Shown piece after piece: positions 25,408 through 34,560 of a stretch of 64,000 nucleotides of DNA. The DNA comes from Leptolyngbya ohadii IS1. GTDB taxonomy: Bacteria; Cyanobacteriota; Cyanobacteriia; Elainellales; Elainellaceae. Under the pieces are notes generated by a model. It saw only the letters and a program-made list of their open reading frames with translations. It was not told the DNA's origin and did no database searches. The position numbers and the translations under genes are program-made. The DNA lies in NCBI RefSeq assembly GCF_002215035.1, contig NZ_NKFP01000003.1, positions 74,437 to 138,436 of the forward strand, given 5' to 3'. Each line of letters starts with the position of its first letter. Position 1 is the first letter of the stretch.

Positions 25408-27202
25408 GACGGGGCGGCAAAAAGCCCTCCTGCTTGGGAAGGACAGTTCAGTTTTTTTAGAGCAGGATCTGAGATTTGTACACCGAAAGTAACTGAATTG
25501 AGAAATTGGAATACAAATCAAGATATACCTCTCGACATAAATCGTGATTACTATGCTGATACTCGTTGAATGTTTAATCCTAACGCTCTGAGGAATACGG
25601 TGTAACGCACCGCTGACATTCCTCGGACTCGTAGTCGAGATAATCCCATATGATATTTTAAGCGAGACATCGTTCCCTCAATCCCAGCCCGCCACCGATA
25701 GCGTTCCCTAAATTGCGGCTGTTGCTCCGCCAGACGGCGAGCGCGAGTGGCAACCCGCTGCGGCGTATATTGCCAGCGCTTTCCTGCTTGTGAACGCTGA
25801 TAAGCTGGGCACTGTTCGCGTAAAGGACAGTCTTTACAAGTTTTGAGGTCAAATCGCACTTCAATTCTCGTATTGCTCACACTGCTGGCATCGGGTGAAT
25901 GTCCCTGGGGACAAGCGATAATTGCGCCTGACGCATCCAACTCAAACTGTTCCAGCGTGATCTGTCCTTGTTTGTACCCCTTGGGCGGCATGGCAGGCGC
26001 GATGACATGAATGCCCTGATGGTTCATCTGATCAACCTGCTCCTGACTGCCGTAGTGACTGTCGCCTAATACTTGAGTTGGGCATAATCCTCGTTCGCGC
26101 ACATCCGCAATCGCCGGTTCTAGAGCCGTGCTGTCATGTTCCGTCAGTTTGCCGACTGCAACATGCAAGATTAAGTCGGGGATAGCTGGAGCATTTTCAT
26201 CAACTCCCGCTGCGGCATCATCTTCGACATACGTTTCCATAATCTGCACACTATAGCCGTGCCCCCGATGCTTGTTGTAGCTCGAATCTGGGTCAGCCGG
26301 ATTATGAATACTATCACAGGGAATCTCATCCGGTGTTTTGATGCGGAGGGTCGGTTCGCCCCCAGCACGATCCCAAGCACACTGTTCATCAAAGACTTGC
26401 TTGAGCAACTGATAGCTGTGCAGTTGCTCTGCCTCGGTCGCAGCAAATTGCAGCACTAACTGTCCCAGTGTCTTTGCCGCTTCGGGCAATCGCGTCTTTG
26501 CCTCACTCGGCTTGGTTAAGCCAAAACAGCCTGCTCCAGTCCGCTGCACGTACAGCCGAACAATCTCGCGGTCTACCTGGTCAAATAGCTTGGGATAGTA
26601 TCGTCCTAACTCTCGGACAAACTTGCTCACCGTCTCAACGACAATTCCAAGCCGACTCAAGTGCCGCATGGCAGAACAAACGGCAGTGGAATCGATTCGT
26701 TGCCGGGTGCTGTCGATCTTGAACGCCCGCACCAGCTTATCCGTCAATTCCCGGAACAAGATCTGCTCTAGATCGTGCTCCATCACAACTCGTCGATAGT
26801 TTCGCAGAGTTCGCTCACACAAGTAGGGGTTACTGTAAGGAGCTACCCCCAGGGCATAGTGCCAGTTCAGGTTGAATGAGATCGCCTCAACCGTTTCGGC
26901 ATCAGTCAGATCATGCAACTGCTGTAGAACCAATACCCCCAGCACCAATTGATAGTCCTTGCGCGGTCGTCCTCCCTCGTTTGGAAACAACTGGGCGAGG
27001 GCTGTGGTCGGCAGTTGCTCTAGAAGATGTGTGCGAAACGTCCCTGCCCACGACTTCTCTAGCCGTTGACGACGGGACTTGTCTAGAAATGACCAGCTAT
27101 CGGTTGCAGGAGACGGAGGGGTTGTTTGATCTGTCATTTCTGTAGCCTAGCCGATCTGCGATCTGGTACAAGGTTTTCTTGCTACCTTTTTGCCGCCCCG
27201 TC
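25408..27202 (-). mobile_element. IS1182-family insertion sequence, 1795 bp, complete
   Basis: Perfect 17-bp terminal inverted repeats (GACGGGGCGGCAAAAAG at 25408-25424 and its complement at 27186-27202) flank one transposase gene. A 7-bp direct repeat AATTGTG lies at 25401-25407 and 27203-27209, fitting a target duplication. The right copy includes the first bases of the adjacent IS256 element, so this element landed exactly at that edge. Confidence 0.92.
25551..27137 (-). CDS. IS1182-family transposase
   Basis: 528 aa, full length. It carries the N-terminal region typical of IS1182 (NEGGRPRKDYQLVLGVLVLQ), a first catalytic Asp near IDSTAVCS, a long insertion containing YNKHRGHGYSVQI, the second Asp near VLGDSHYGS, a CPLREQCPAY zinc-like motif and a C-terminal RAGIEGTMSRLKYHMGL with the catalytic Glu. 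No disruption is visible. Confidence 0.95.
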   Translation of the reverse strand: MTDQTTPPSPATDSWSFLDKSRRQRLEKSWAGTFRTHLLEQLPTTALAQLFPNEGGRPRKDYQLVLGVLVLQQLHDLTDAETVEAISFNLNWHYALGVAPYSNPYLCERTLRNYRRVVMEHDLEQILFRELTDKLVRAFKIDSTRQRIDSTAVCSAMRHLSRLGIVVETVSKFVRELGRYYPKLFDQVDREIVRLYVQRTGAGCFGLTKPSEAKTRLPEAAKTLGQLVLQFAATEAEQLHSYQLLKQVFDEQCAWDRAGGEPTLRIKTPDEIPCDSIHNPADPDSSYNKHRGHGYSVQIMETYVEDDAAAGVDENAPAIPDLILHVAVGKLTEHDSTALEPAIADVRERGLCPTQVLGDSHYGSQEQVDQMNHQGIHVIAPAMPPKGYKQGQITLEQFELDASGAIIACPQGHSPDASSVSNTRIEVRFDLKTCKDCPLREQCPAYQRSQAGKRWQYTPQRVATRARRLAEQQPQFRERYRWRAGIEGTMSRLKYHMGLSRLRVRGMSAVRYTVFLRALGLNIQRVSA

Positions 27203-27206
27203 AATT

Positions 27207-28572
27207 GTGGTGTATGAAGAAGAATTAAGCAGCGTCCTGACTGGGTTGTGAACTGGGTTGTTGCTCTGCTCGAATGCCATCCTTGAACTTCACGCCTTCA
27301 ATCACCTCGCCTAATCGCTTAAATCCTCGAATCTTCAGCCACCGCTTTTGAGCCCTCTGGACTAACTTGAACACCAACGACAGAATGCTCTCCTGTGAAA
27401 CACACCCTCGTGTCTTGTTTGTTCTCAACCGCACCGTGGCAAAGGTGGACTCAATCGGGTTGGTGGTGCGAAGATGCACCCAATGCTCAGCGGGAAAGTT
27501 GTAGAACGCTAGCAGTGCCTCTCGGTCTTTGGTTAAACATTCAACGGCTTTAGGGTATTTAGCTTCGTAAGTTTTGATGAAGCGGTCAAATGCCTTGTTT
27601 GCCTCATCTTTCGTCGCTGCCAGATAGATTTCGTGTAGGGCGGATTTTGCCTGGGGCTGCTGACTCTTGGGCAGGTTGTTGAGCACATTCACGGTTTTAT
27701 GCACCCAACAGCGTTGGGTTTTAGTCGTGGGAAACACTTGTGCCAGTGCCTTCCAAAAGCCTAATGCCCCATCGCCCACTGCCAGTTCGGGGGCGGCTTT
27801 CAGCCCCTGATCCTGCAAGCGTAGCAGCAACGGTTTCCAACTCAACTCGGACTCCCGGAAACCTGCCTCCAAGCCCAGCAGTTCTTTGTTGCCCGTGTCA
27901 CTCACCCCGATAATCACCAGGATGCACTGGCGGTCATTTTCGTTGCGGATGTTGAAGTAGATGCCGTCCGCCCATAAATAGACATACCGCTTTCCCGTTA
28001 AAGATCGCTTCTGCCACTGTTGATGCTCCTCAATCCACTTGGTTTTGAGGCGGCTAATGGTTGTGGCTGACAGTCCTTGGGCATTCGCTCCCAACAACGA
28101 TGCCAATGCCTCTGAGAAATCTCCCGTTGACACCCCTTTCAAGTATAGCCAGGGCAACACCTCCTCCACGCTAGCAGCACGTTTCAAGTACGGCGGCAGT
28201 AACGACGAATTGAACTTGATGCCGCTCCGGGTGTGATCCTGTACTTTGGGCACCTGCACCTCAACCTCGCCTACCCCAGTCACAATGGTGCGTTGAGGCA
28301 AATAGTCATTCCGAACCACCGCTTTGCGTCCCTGCTCATCCTTGAGGTCTTGATACTGCGCTAAAAACTCACTCAATTCTGCTTCTACCGCCTCGACAAT
28401 AATTTGTCTGGCACCCTTGCGAACCAGTTCGGTCAAAGCATCCTGAAAAGTTGTCGATGATTCTCCCGCTTGAAATGCAATAAGATTGTCTTTACTCATG
28501 GTGTATCCTTGTCTGGTCTTTTTTCTTGTTATCCAGCAGGATGCGCCCTTTCTTCCCCCTTCCGTACACCAC
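27207..28572 (-). mobile_element. IS256-family insertion sequence, about 1366 bp
   Basis: The ends are imperfect inverted repeats beginning GTGGTGTA (left 27207; right complement ends 28572). One transposase gene fills the element. I could not find matching 8-9 bp target duplications: the left flank is a receiver-gene fragment and the right flank a different transposase fragment. This suggests a later deletion or recombination. Confidence 0.8.
27225..28499 (-). CDS. IS256-family (Mutator-type) transposase
   Basis: 424 aa from ATG 28499; the open frame extends 25 codons further but only into the terminal repeat. It has the N-terminal helical region with LIVEAVEAELSEFL-like sequence, then GIKFNSSLLPPYLKR, catalytic Asp in LWADGIYFNI, second Asp in AVGDGALGFWKAL, the CWVHKTVNVL motif and a C-terminal Glu in the NPIESTFATVRLR region. 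It is intact. Confidence 0.95.
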   Translation of the reverse strand: MSKDNLIAFQAGESSTTFQDALTELVRKGARQIIVEAVEAELSEFLAQYQDLKDEQGRKAVVRNDYLPQRTIVTGVGEVEVQVPKVQDHTRSGIKFNSSLLPPYLKRAASVEEVLPWLYLKGVSTGDFSEALASLLGANAQGLSATTISRLKTKWIEEHQQWQKRSLTGKRYVYLWADGIYFNIRNENDRQCILVIIGVSDTGNKELLGLEAGFRESELSWKPLLLRLQDQGLKAAPELAVGDGALGFWKALAQVFPTTKTQRCWVHKTVNVLNNLPKSQQPQAKSALHEIYLAATKDEANKAFDRFIKTYEAKYPKAVECLTKDREALLAFYNFPAEHWVHLRTTNPIESTFATVRLRTNKTRGCVSQESILSLVFKLVQRAQKRWLKIRGFKRLGEVIEGVKFKDGIRAEQQPSSQPSQDAA

Positions 28573-28657
28573 AAATAAACATAGCTCGATCCTGAGGGCG
28601 ACTGTATTGACGCAGCAAATCGAATAACTGACCATAAAAATGGGTAGAGTTTGTCAT
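28573..28657 (-). pseudogene. Transposase N-terminal fragment (unclassified cyanobacterial IS)
   Basis: From ATG 28657 the frame reads NSTHFYGQLFDLLRQYSRP and then runs into the IS256 end after about 28 codons. The pattern (FYxxLxxxLRQ) resembles the start of IS4-type cyanobacterial transposases. The identity is tentative; the truncation by IS256 is clear. Confidence 0.4.
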
Positions 28658-29089
28658 GGGCTATGGGCTATTTGTGTCGTAACTTTAGCCTCTCATGCTT
28701 CTCTACCTTTTCTTGCAACTCCCTCTCTGACTCGCTTTCATCCACTTCTGTCAGGCAGTCAGGATAACTGCTCTCCTAAATTGGCAATGACTGCGTAAGA
28801 TCAATATCAAAGAACTACCTAAGGGAATAGGTAATTTGAATTTCTCGCAGTATAGTGATGTACAAGTCCTAAAGGTGATCGCGTTGTAGTGCCGCTGTTA
28901 ATGTCATCGGCAGTTCTGATGAGGGCTGCCTTCCCACTTCCTGATTATTCCCACATTTCGGTGAGTTCGACTGCCCATCTCTTAAGGATCTCCGCCCTTA
29001 AGAACTTAGATTTATCGCTTACCCTATCGCTGTTTTGCTGGTAACTGTATTGAATATTACTGTTTGATTGTCCTAAACATTCTGTAACA
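28658..29089. other. Intergenic region upstream of the receiver gene cluster
   Basis: About 430 bp with no credible ORF. Its most notable feature is the inverted repeat at 28980-29003. It probably contains the promoter for the plus-strand signalling cluster. Confidence 0.4.
28980..29003. promoter_or_regulatory. Inverted repeat TCTTAAGG-N8-CCTTAAGA
   Basis: Perfect 8-bp arms with an 8-nt spacer, 86 nt upstream of the ATG of the first receiver gene. The CTTAAGG core recurs near 34511 and in the palindrome at 34543-34556 within the same cluster. It could be an operator or an mRNA hairpin. Confidence 0.4.
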
Positions 29090-29506
29090 ATGAGGGAGAA
29101 CGTCGGCAGTTGCTCTACTTCCAGGGTGTTGCGGGTTCTCGTCGTAGATGATGATGAGGACTCTTGTGGCTTCCTGACAATTGCACTGGAAGCTTACGGC
29201 ATTGAAACTCATATTGCATCGTCTGCCCGTCAAGCTCTAAAATTCCTAGTTAAATTACAACCAGATGTTCTCATCAGTGATTTGGCGATGCCTAATGAGG
29301 ACGGCTACTGGCTGATTCATCAAGTGCGGCAAATTGAAGCCCAGCGGCGCGATCCTACTCCTGCGATTGCGGTTACGGCTTTGAGCGAGAAGCCGCAGGA
29401 AGCCCTGTCTCGTGGCTTTCACTGTTTGTTGCAAAAGCCTGTGGATGTAGACGATCTGGTAAACGAAATTCTAAATTTAGTTGAGCAAAGCAAGCTTGCT
29501 AGGTAG
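29090..29506 (+). CDS. Stand-alone receiver-domain response regulator
   Basis: 138 aa, a single receiver domain after a short N-terminal extension: VLVVDDDEDS with the acidic pair, D64 in DVLISDLAMPNEDGY, T/S in AVTALS and a lysine in LLQKPVDVDD. No output domain is present, so it probably acts as a diffusible phosphorelay protein. The ATG at 29090 has no obvious ribosome site; a GTG twelve codons later is an alternative start. It is followed 97 nt later by a second receiver gene and then by kinases on the same strand, pointing to a common pathway. Confidence 0.88.
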   Translation: MRENVGSCSTSRVLRVLVVDDDEDSCGFLTIALEAYGIETHIASSARQALKFLVKLQPDVLISDLAMPNEDGYWLIHQVRQIEAQRRDPTPAIAVTALSEKPQEALSRGFHCLLQKPVDVDDLVNEILNLVEQSKLAR

Positions 29507-29603
29507 ATTTCCCAAATTGTTTGCTTTTTTACACTTTTCTTTCCTCTGCGAGATGCAATTCCTTGACTGAATTGTTTAAGTGGGAAAAAAAGAGGACTGA
29601 GCG

Positions 29604-30038
29604 ATGAAGCACCGTCTAAGCCGAGCGAATCCTCCTCAAGCGATGCAAGCGCAATCGGCACAGCCTTTAGCGAGTGTACGAGTCTTGCTAGTGGAAGATG
29701 AATTTGACGTAGCAAACCTGCTGCTGTTTATTCTCAATGAAGCCGGAGCAGAAATCATGTGGGTGACGCAATCAGCAGACGCGATCGCCTGCCTTCAGGA
29801 GTTTTGTCCCGATATTCTTTTGTGTAATGTTAGGCTACCGGATCGGGATGGGGACTGGCTAATTGGGGAAATTCGTCGAGCAGAGTCAGGCACGACACAG
29901 CATCTCCCAGCTATTGCAATTACCTCTTACACAAGAGAAGTTGCCGCAGAAAAAATGCTGCAAGCTGGATTTGAGCGGTTTTTGCCCAAAGATTTTGATA
30001 CAGCCCAACTGATTTCGACCATCCTCGACTTGGTTTGA
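29604..30038 (+). CDS. Receiver-domain protein lacking the phosphoacceptor Asp
   Basis: 144 aa. The receiver fold is clear (VLLVEDEFDVANLLLF, AIAITSYT, FLPKDFD), and the DRDGDWLI element after the active site is intact. Where the phosphorylated Asp is expected, the sequence reads LLCNVRLPD, giving Asn75. The acidic pair and the Lys are kept. Such receivers cannot be phosphorylated normally and may act as constitutive or protein-binding modules. About 22 residues precede the domain. It sits between a normal receiver and the CHASE3 kinase. Confidence 0.88.
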   Translation: MKHRLSRANPPQAMQAQSAQPLASVRVLLVEDEFDVANLLLFILNEAGAEIMWVTQSADAIACLQEFCPDILLCNVRLPDRDGDWLIGEIRRAESGTTQHLPAIAITSYTREVAAEKMLQAGFERFLPKDFDTAQLISTILDLV

Positions 30039-30120
30039 TGATTCCTAGTTTTGCTCTAGCCCCAGTTGTATCTTTGACAACTAGAGTTACAACTCGCTGC
30101 TGAACCAGTAGCATAGCCTT

Positions 30121-32502
30121 ATGCTACTCTCCCCTCCCCAAATTCAATTTCGCCGTCGCTTGACCCGTGCGATCGCTCTGCCGATTGTGCTGTTGCTGCT
30201 GTTGTCCGGTGTTTCTATCTGGCAAATTACCCGACTTCTTTCTGCTCTAAGGTGGGTAGACCATACAAACGAAGTGATTTCGCAAGCCAACTTGAGTCAG
30301 AAACTGCTGCTAGATATGGAGACTGGGCTGCGTGGGTACTTGCTTACTGGAGAGCAGAATTTTTTAGAGCCTTACGAGCAGGCAAACCTCCAAATTGATT
30401 CCAGTTTGGAGCAGTTGAAAAGTCTGGTGTCGGACAATCTGCCTCAGGTGCAACGGGTGGCTGAACTGGAGCGTCAAGCCCAACAGTGGGAGCAGCAAGC
30501 GGTTCCTGCGATTAGTCGTCAGCGTGGAGCATCAGAACCGCTCATCAGCCTAGAACGCCGCAAACAGAGCATGGACCAAATGCGGCAGCAAATTGCCAGC
30601 TTTATTGCCACCGAAGAACAGTTGCGGAACCAGCGGAGCCGCATTGCCCAGCAAACGACGCGATCGGTAATTTTCACAAGTCTGTTCCTGGCGGTCGGTG
30701 TGGGTGGCGTACTTGCTTATTTCCTTCGCCGTCAAATTTTGCGCGTGTCTGACACTTACGAAACTGCCCTTCAGACGGCTCAAGTTAAAACTGAAGAAGC
30801 TCAGCAATCTGCCGCAGCCCTTCAGCAGTACAAAGACATTTTTCAATTTGCTGAGCATGGATTGGTGGTTGGGGCATCAGATAGCCGAACCCTGACACTG
30901 ATGAACCCGGCATTTGCGCGGATGCACGGCTACACAGTTGCAGAACTGGAAAAAACTCCAATTCTGAATCTGTTTCCACCTGACCGTCATACTGAAGCGA
31001 TCGAATTCGTGCAGCAAGTGAATGAGCGCGGGTACTATGCTTTTGAATCGCTGCATTGCCGGAAGGATGGCAATGTTTTCCCCGTTTTTCTAGGAGGAAC
31101 AGCCGTTCGAGATGCAGATGGCAACCTGCTCTATCGCATCGTTAGCGTTCACGACATCACAGAGAACAAACAGGCAAAGCTTGCCCTACAGCGAAGTGCT
31201 CAGCGACTAGCAGCCCTGCACGACATTGATCGCGCGATTCTAGCCAGCGAAACCGATGAAACCCTGATCGGTAATGCGCTCAATCAGCTTCGTCAAATTG
31301 TTCCGCATCAGCAAGCCTTTGTTGCCCTATTCGACTTACAGGCAGGTGTGGCTCAGATGATTGCCGGAAATAGTCAGAGCGGAGAATTGTCTCATCCCAT
31401 CGGCACTCAGCTAATGATCGCCGATTTTGCTCCAGAGCAGAGCTTATTGAGCGGCATTCGGTCTGTTGAGAACTTGACGGAGACAGACAATTATCCCCCT
31501 GTACTCATGCAATTGAGGGCGAACGGTTTTTGCAGTTGTCTTTGTGTGCCGTTGCTAGTCGAAAGCGTACTAATTGGGGAATTGAATTTAGCCGCTATCG
31601 AACCTGCTGCTTTTAACAATGAGGCACAGGATATTGCCCGTGAAGTGGCAGCTCAGCTAGCGATTGCCCTGCAACAATCGCGCCTGAGAAAACAACTGCA
31701 AACCTATGCCACCCAGTTAGAGCAGCGAGTGGCTGACCGGACTGCTCAGCTTGCAGAAACAAATCAGGAATTGGAAGCATTTACCTATTCGGTTTCTCAT
31801 GATCTGCGCGCACCCTTGCGAACGATTCAGGGATTTGCCAAAGCCTTACTAGAAGACTGTGGTGAGCATCTCGATGAATTTTGCCGCAGCTATATTGACT
31901 CCATCATTGATGACACCAATCAGATGAATGGGCTAATTAGTGATCTCCTTGCCTATAGTCGTTTGACTCGTGCCCAAATCAGGCTACAGCCAACGGCACT
32001 CGATACAGTCATCACCGAAGCCCTGAGTCAATTGACTGCTCAAATCACCGAGAGACAAGCTCAAATTCGGGTTGTTTCGCCTCTGCCTCAGGTAATTGCC
32101 CATCGCTCGACGCTCATTCAGGTGATTGCAAACCTGATTAGCAATGCCATCAAGTTTGTTGCGCCCAACATCTCGCCGCAGATAGATATCTTTACAACGG
32201 ATGAGCGTCAGGATGAGCAAGATTCGATACGTTTATGGATTGCAGACAATGGCATTGGCATCGCATCTGAACATCAAGAGCGAGTCTTTCGTGTCTTTGA
32301 ACGCCTGCATGGTGCAGAAAGCTACCCCGGCACGGGCATTGGCTTAGCCATCGTTCGGAAAGGGCTAGAACGCATGGGTGGGCAAGTGGGAGTAGAATCT
32401 CAATTGGGACACGGCAGCCGCTTTTGGGTCGCGCTGCCCAGTGCTGTTCTCCCGCAGAACAAACACACCTATGACCCAACCTCTCCAAATTCTTCTGATT
32501 GA
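30121..32502 (+). CDS. CHASE3 - PAS - GAF sensor histidine kinase
   Basis: 793 aa. Two membrane helices (about 17-38 and 182-202) enclose a CHASE3 extracellular domain with the typical LLLDMETGLRGYLLTG motif. Inside the cell follow a PAS domain (about 240-355), a GAF domain (about 370-520), a short coiled coil, HisKA with H560 (SVSHDLRAPLRTIQGFAKAL, the phytochrome-like cyanobacterial type) and a HATPase domain with DNGIGI and GTGIGLAIVRKGLERMGG. There is no receiver in the protein. The next gene starts 32 nt before this one ends and encodes a receiver-kinase, so the two are coupled. The CHASE3 ligand is unknown. Confidence 0.94.
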   Translation: MLLSPPQIQFRRRLTRAIALPIVLLLLLSGVSIWQITRLLSALRWVDHTNEVISQANLSQKLLLDMETGLRGYLLTGEQNFLEPYEQANLQIDSSLEQLKSLVSDNLPQVQRVAELERQAQQWEQQAVPAISRQRGASEPLISLERRKQSMDQMRQQIASFIATEEQLRNQRSRIAQQTTRSVIFTSLFLAVGVGGVLAYFLRRQILRVSDTYETALQTAQVKTEEAQQSAAALQQYKDIFQFAEHGLVVGASDSRTLTLMNPAFARMHGYTVAELEKTPILNLFPPDRHTEAIEFVQQVNERGYYAFESLHCRKDGNVFPVFLGGTAVRDADGNLLYRIVSVHDITENKQAKLALQRSAQRLAALHDIDRAILASETDETLIGNALNQLRQIVPHQQAFVALFDLQAGVAQMIAGNSQSGELSHPIGTQLMIADFAPEQSLLSGIRSVENLTETDNYPPVLMQLRANGFCSCLCVPLLVESVLIGELNLAAIEPAAFNNEAQDIAREVAAQLAIALQQSRLRKQLQTYATQLEQRVADRTAQLAETNQELEAFTYSVSHDLRAPLRTIQGFAKALLEDCGEHLDEFCRSYIDSIIDDTNQMNGLISDLLAYSRLTRAQIRLQPTALDTVITEALSQLTAQITERQAQIRVVSPLPQVIAHRSTLIQVIANLISNAIKFVAPNISPQIDIFTTDERQDEQDSIRLWIADNGIGIASEHQERVFRVFERLHGAESYPGTGIGLAIVRKGLERMGGQVGVESQLGHGSRFWVALPSAVLPQNKHTYDPTSPNSSD

Positions 32503-34009
32503 TGACAACAAGAGCGATCGTGCCCTCATTGTTCGAGAACTGCGACGCGAGTTTTCCCAGTTCCGGGTACAGGAAGTTATTGACGCACAAGACTTTGAAC
32601 AGGCGATCGCCAACGATAACTTTGATGCGGTGATTACAGACTACCAGTTGCGCTGGAGCAATGGATTGGAAGTCTTACGGACTGTCAAAGCGCATTATCC
32701 CCAGTGCCCGGTCATTATGTTTACAAATACAGGTACTGAAGAAATTGCAGTTGAGGCATTGCAATCGGGGCTGGATGATTATGTCTTAAAAGAAACGAGC
32801 CGCTACATTCGGATTCCGGTTGCTATTCGAGTGGCGTTAGAACGCATTCAAACGCAACAGCGTGCTGCCCTGCTTGAAATTCGCTTGCAAACCCTGCTGA
32901 ATCAGGTGAAGGTAGGTATCTTTCGCTCTACCTCAGATGGCACACTCATCGAAAGCAATCCTGCTTTTCTGGAGTTGCTGAGAGTTAAGTCAATTACCCA
33001 GGCGAATGAATTGAAACTGCTCGACACTCGCGATTGCTACGAGCGGCTCGTCAACTTATCATCAGACCCACGCCAGGAGCGAGAAATTCAACTGCAACGC
33101 AGTGATGGCACCCAGTTTTGGGCACTGCTGACGACAACGTTGAGCCAGATTGAAGGCATTGAAGTTGTTGATGGATTGCTAGAAGACATTACTGAGCGGA
33201 AGCAGGCGGAGACAACGCTTCAAAGCTTGAATGCCGAACTGGAAGCGAGAGTTCGGGAGCGGACAGTACAACTGGAAGCTGCTAATCAGGAGTTAGCGGC
33301 ATTAGCGCATCAATTGCAGGCGACCAATGAAGATTTAGAGGAGTTTGCCTACTCGATTTCTCATGATTTGCGTGCCCCGCTCCGCACAATTCAAGGCTAT
33401 GCTCAGGTTTTATTGGAAGATGTCGGTGAGACGCTAAACAGCGAGCATTTAAGGTTTCTGCAACGGATTAGCGTGAATGTTGAACAACTCAATACCTTGA
33501 TTACTGACCTTCTCACCTACAGCCGCCTCAGGCAAGCAGACATTGAACTAGAGCCTGTTTTGCTTGCCTCGGTGCTGTCCGAGGTAGTCACCCAACTTGA
33601 ACCTGAGTTTCAAGCGCGACAGATACAGCTTCAAATTGAAGAATCCTTACCCACTGTTCGAGCGAATCGTTTGATCCTTATTCAGGTGCTCACCAATCTG
33701 CTGTCAAATGCAATAAAATTCGTTGCAGTCGGGGTGCAGCCTCAAATTCAGGTATGGGCAGAGTCTAAAGGACAACAGACCCGGTTGTGGATTGAGGATA
33801 ACGGCATTGGTATTCCCCTAGAGCAGCAGCAAGCCATTTTTAGCCCCTTTACTCGGCTGCACGCAGAAGAAGCTTATCCTGGTACAGGAATTGGGCTTGC
33901 GATCGTGCGAAAAGGGATTGAACGCATGGGCGGGCGGGTTGGGGTAGAGTCTCAGCCGCAATTGGGCAGTCGTTTTTGGTTAGAGTTACCTACGGTGCTG
34001 GAGGAGTAA
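32471..34009 (+). CDS. REC - PAS - histidine kinase
   Basis: 512 aa from ATG 32471, which overlaps the previous kinase by 32 nt; the longer frame to 32441 was rejected because MTQPLQILLIDDN is a typical receiver start. It has receiver 5-125 (DAVITDYQLRWSNG), PAS about 140-255, a coiled coil 250-285, HisKA with H298 (SISHDLRAPLRTIQGYAQVL) and a HATPase domain (about 390-508). The kinase core is clearly homologous to that of the upstream CHASE3 kinase, so the genes arose by duplication. An N-terminal receiver places this protein as a middle step of a relay. Its stop overlaps the next start (TAATG). Confidence 0.93.
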   Translation: MTQPLQILLIDDNKSDRALIVRELRREFSQFRVQEVIDAQDFEQAIANDNFDAVITDYQLRWSNGLEVLRTVKAHYPQCPVIMFTNTGTEEIAVEALQSGLDDYVLKETSRYIRIPVAIRVALERIQTQQRAALLEIRLQTLLNQVKVGIFRSTSDGTLIESNPAFLELLRVKSITQANELKLLDTRDCYERLVNLSSDPRQEREIQLQRSDGTQFWALLTTTLSQIEGIEVVDGLLEDITERKQAETTLQSLNAELEARVRERTVQLEAANQELAALAHQLQATNEDLEEFAYSISHDLRAPLRTIQGYAQVLLEDVGETLNSEHLRFLQRISVNVEQLNTLITDLLTYSRLRQADIELEPVLLASVLSEVVTQLEPEFQARQIQLQIEESLPTVRANRLILIQVLTNLLSNAIKFVAVGVQPQIQVWAESKGQQTRLWIEDNGIGIPLEQQQAIFSPFTRLHAEEAYPGTGIGLAIVRKGIERMGGRVGVESQPQLGSRFWLELPTVLEE

Positions 34010-34458
34010 TGAATCAGGAAAACACGATTCTGCTGGTTGAGGACAATCCAAAAGATGTTTTTCTGGTGCAGCGGGCACTGCGTAAAGCTCAGGTTACTTC
34101 ACCGTTGCAGGTGGTCAATGATGGCGATGCAGCCGTTCAATATCTTTCTGGCGAAGCGCCCTACAGTGATCGCACTGCCTATCCTTTACCTGTTTTTGTG
34201 TTGCTGGATCTGAAGCTGCCTCGTCGATCGGGAGCGGAAGTGCTGCGGTGGATACGACAACAGCCGCACCTGCGCCGCTTGCCTGTGGTTGTGTTAACTT
34301 CATCAAGAGAATATGCAGATGTCAATGGAGTCTATGACCTGGGAGCAAATGCTTATATTGTCAAACCCCCTGATTTTGACGAATTTGTTGAGATTCTCAA
34401 AACCTTAAATCTGCACTGGATTCGATACAACGAAAAACCGCAGATTGATTCGTTGTAA
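34009..34458 (+). CDS. Rcp1-like response regulator (single receiver)
   Basis: 149 aa from ATG 34009; TAATG overlap with the upstream kinase shows translational coupling. It is a single receiver domain of the cyanobacterial-phytochrome-partner (Rcp1) type: ILLVEDNPKDVFLVQRAL, VFVLLDLKLPRRSG with the phosphoacceptor Asp, VVLTSS, and the extended IVKPPDFDEFVEIL tail. Such proteins usually accept phosphate from phytochrome-like kinases, which fits the kinase type encoded just upstream. Confidence 0.93.
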   Translation: MNQENTILLVEDNPKDVFLVQRALRKAQVTSPLQVVNDGDAAVQYLSGEAPYSDRTAYPLPVFVLLDLKLPRRSGAEVLRWIRQQPHLRRLPVVVLTSSREYADVNGVYDLGANAYIVKPPDFDEFVEILKTLNLHWIRYNEKPQIDSL

Positions 34459-34542
34459 ACCAACAGGGATTAACAATCTGCCTTTAGTTAAGTGTGCTTG
34501 CTCTCTCAATCTCCCTTAAGATGTATATGCTTCATCGACTCC

Positions 34543-34556
34543 TCTCCTTAAGGAGA
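34543..34556. promoter_or_regulatory. Palindrome overlapping the ribosome site of the hybrid kinase gene
   Basis: TCTCCTTAAGGAGA is a perfect 14-bp palindrome ending 4 nt before the ATG at 34561. Its right half contains the Shine-Dalgarno AAGGAG, so pairing with the left half in mRNA would hide the ribosome site. It shares the CCTTAAGG core with the inverted repeat at 28980-29003. Confidence 0.5.
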
Positions 34557-34560
34557 TTTC

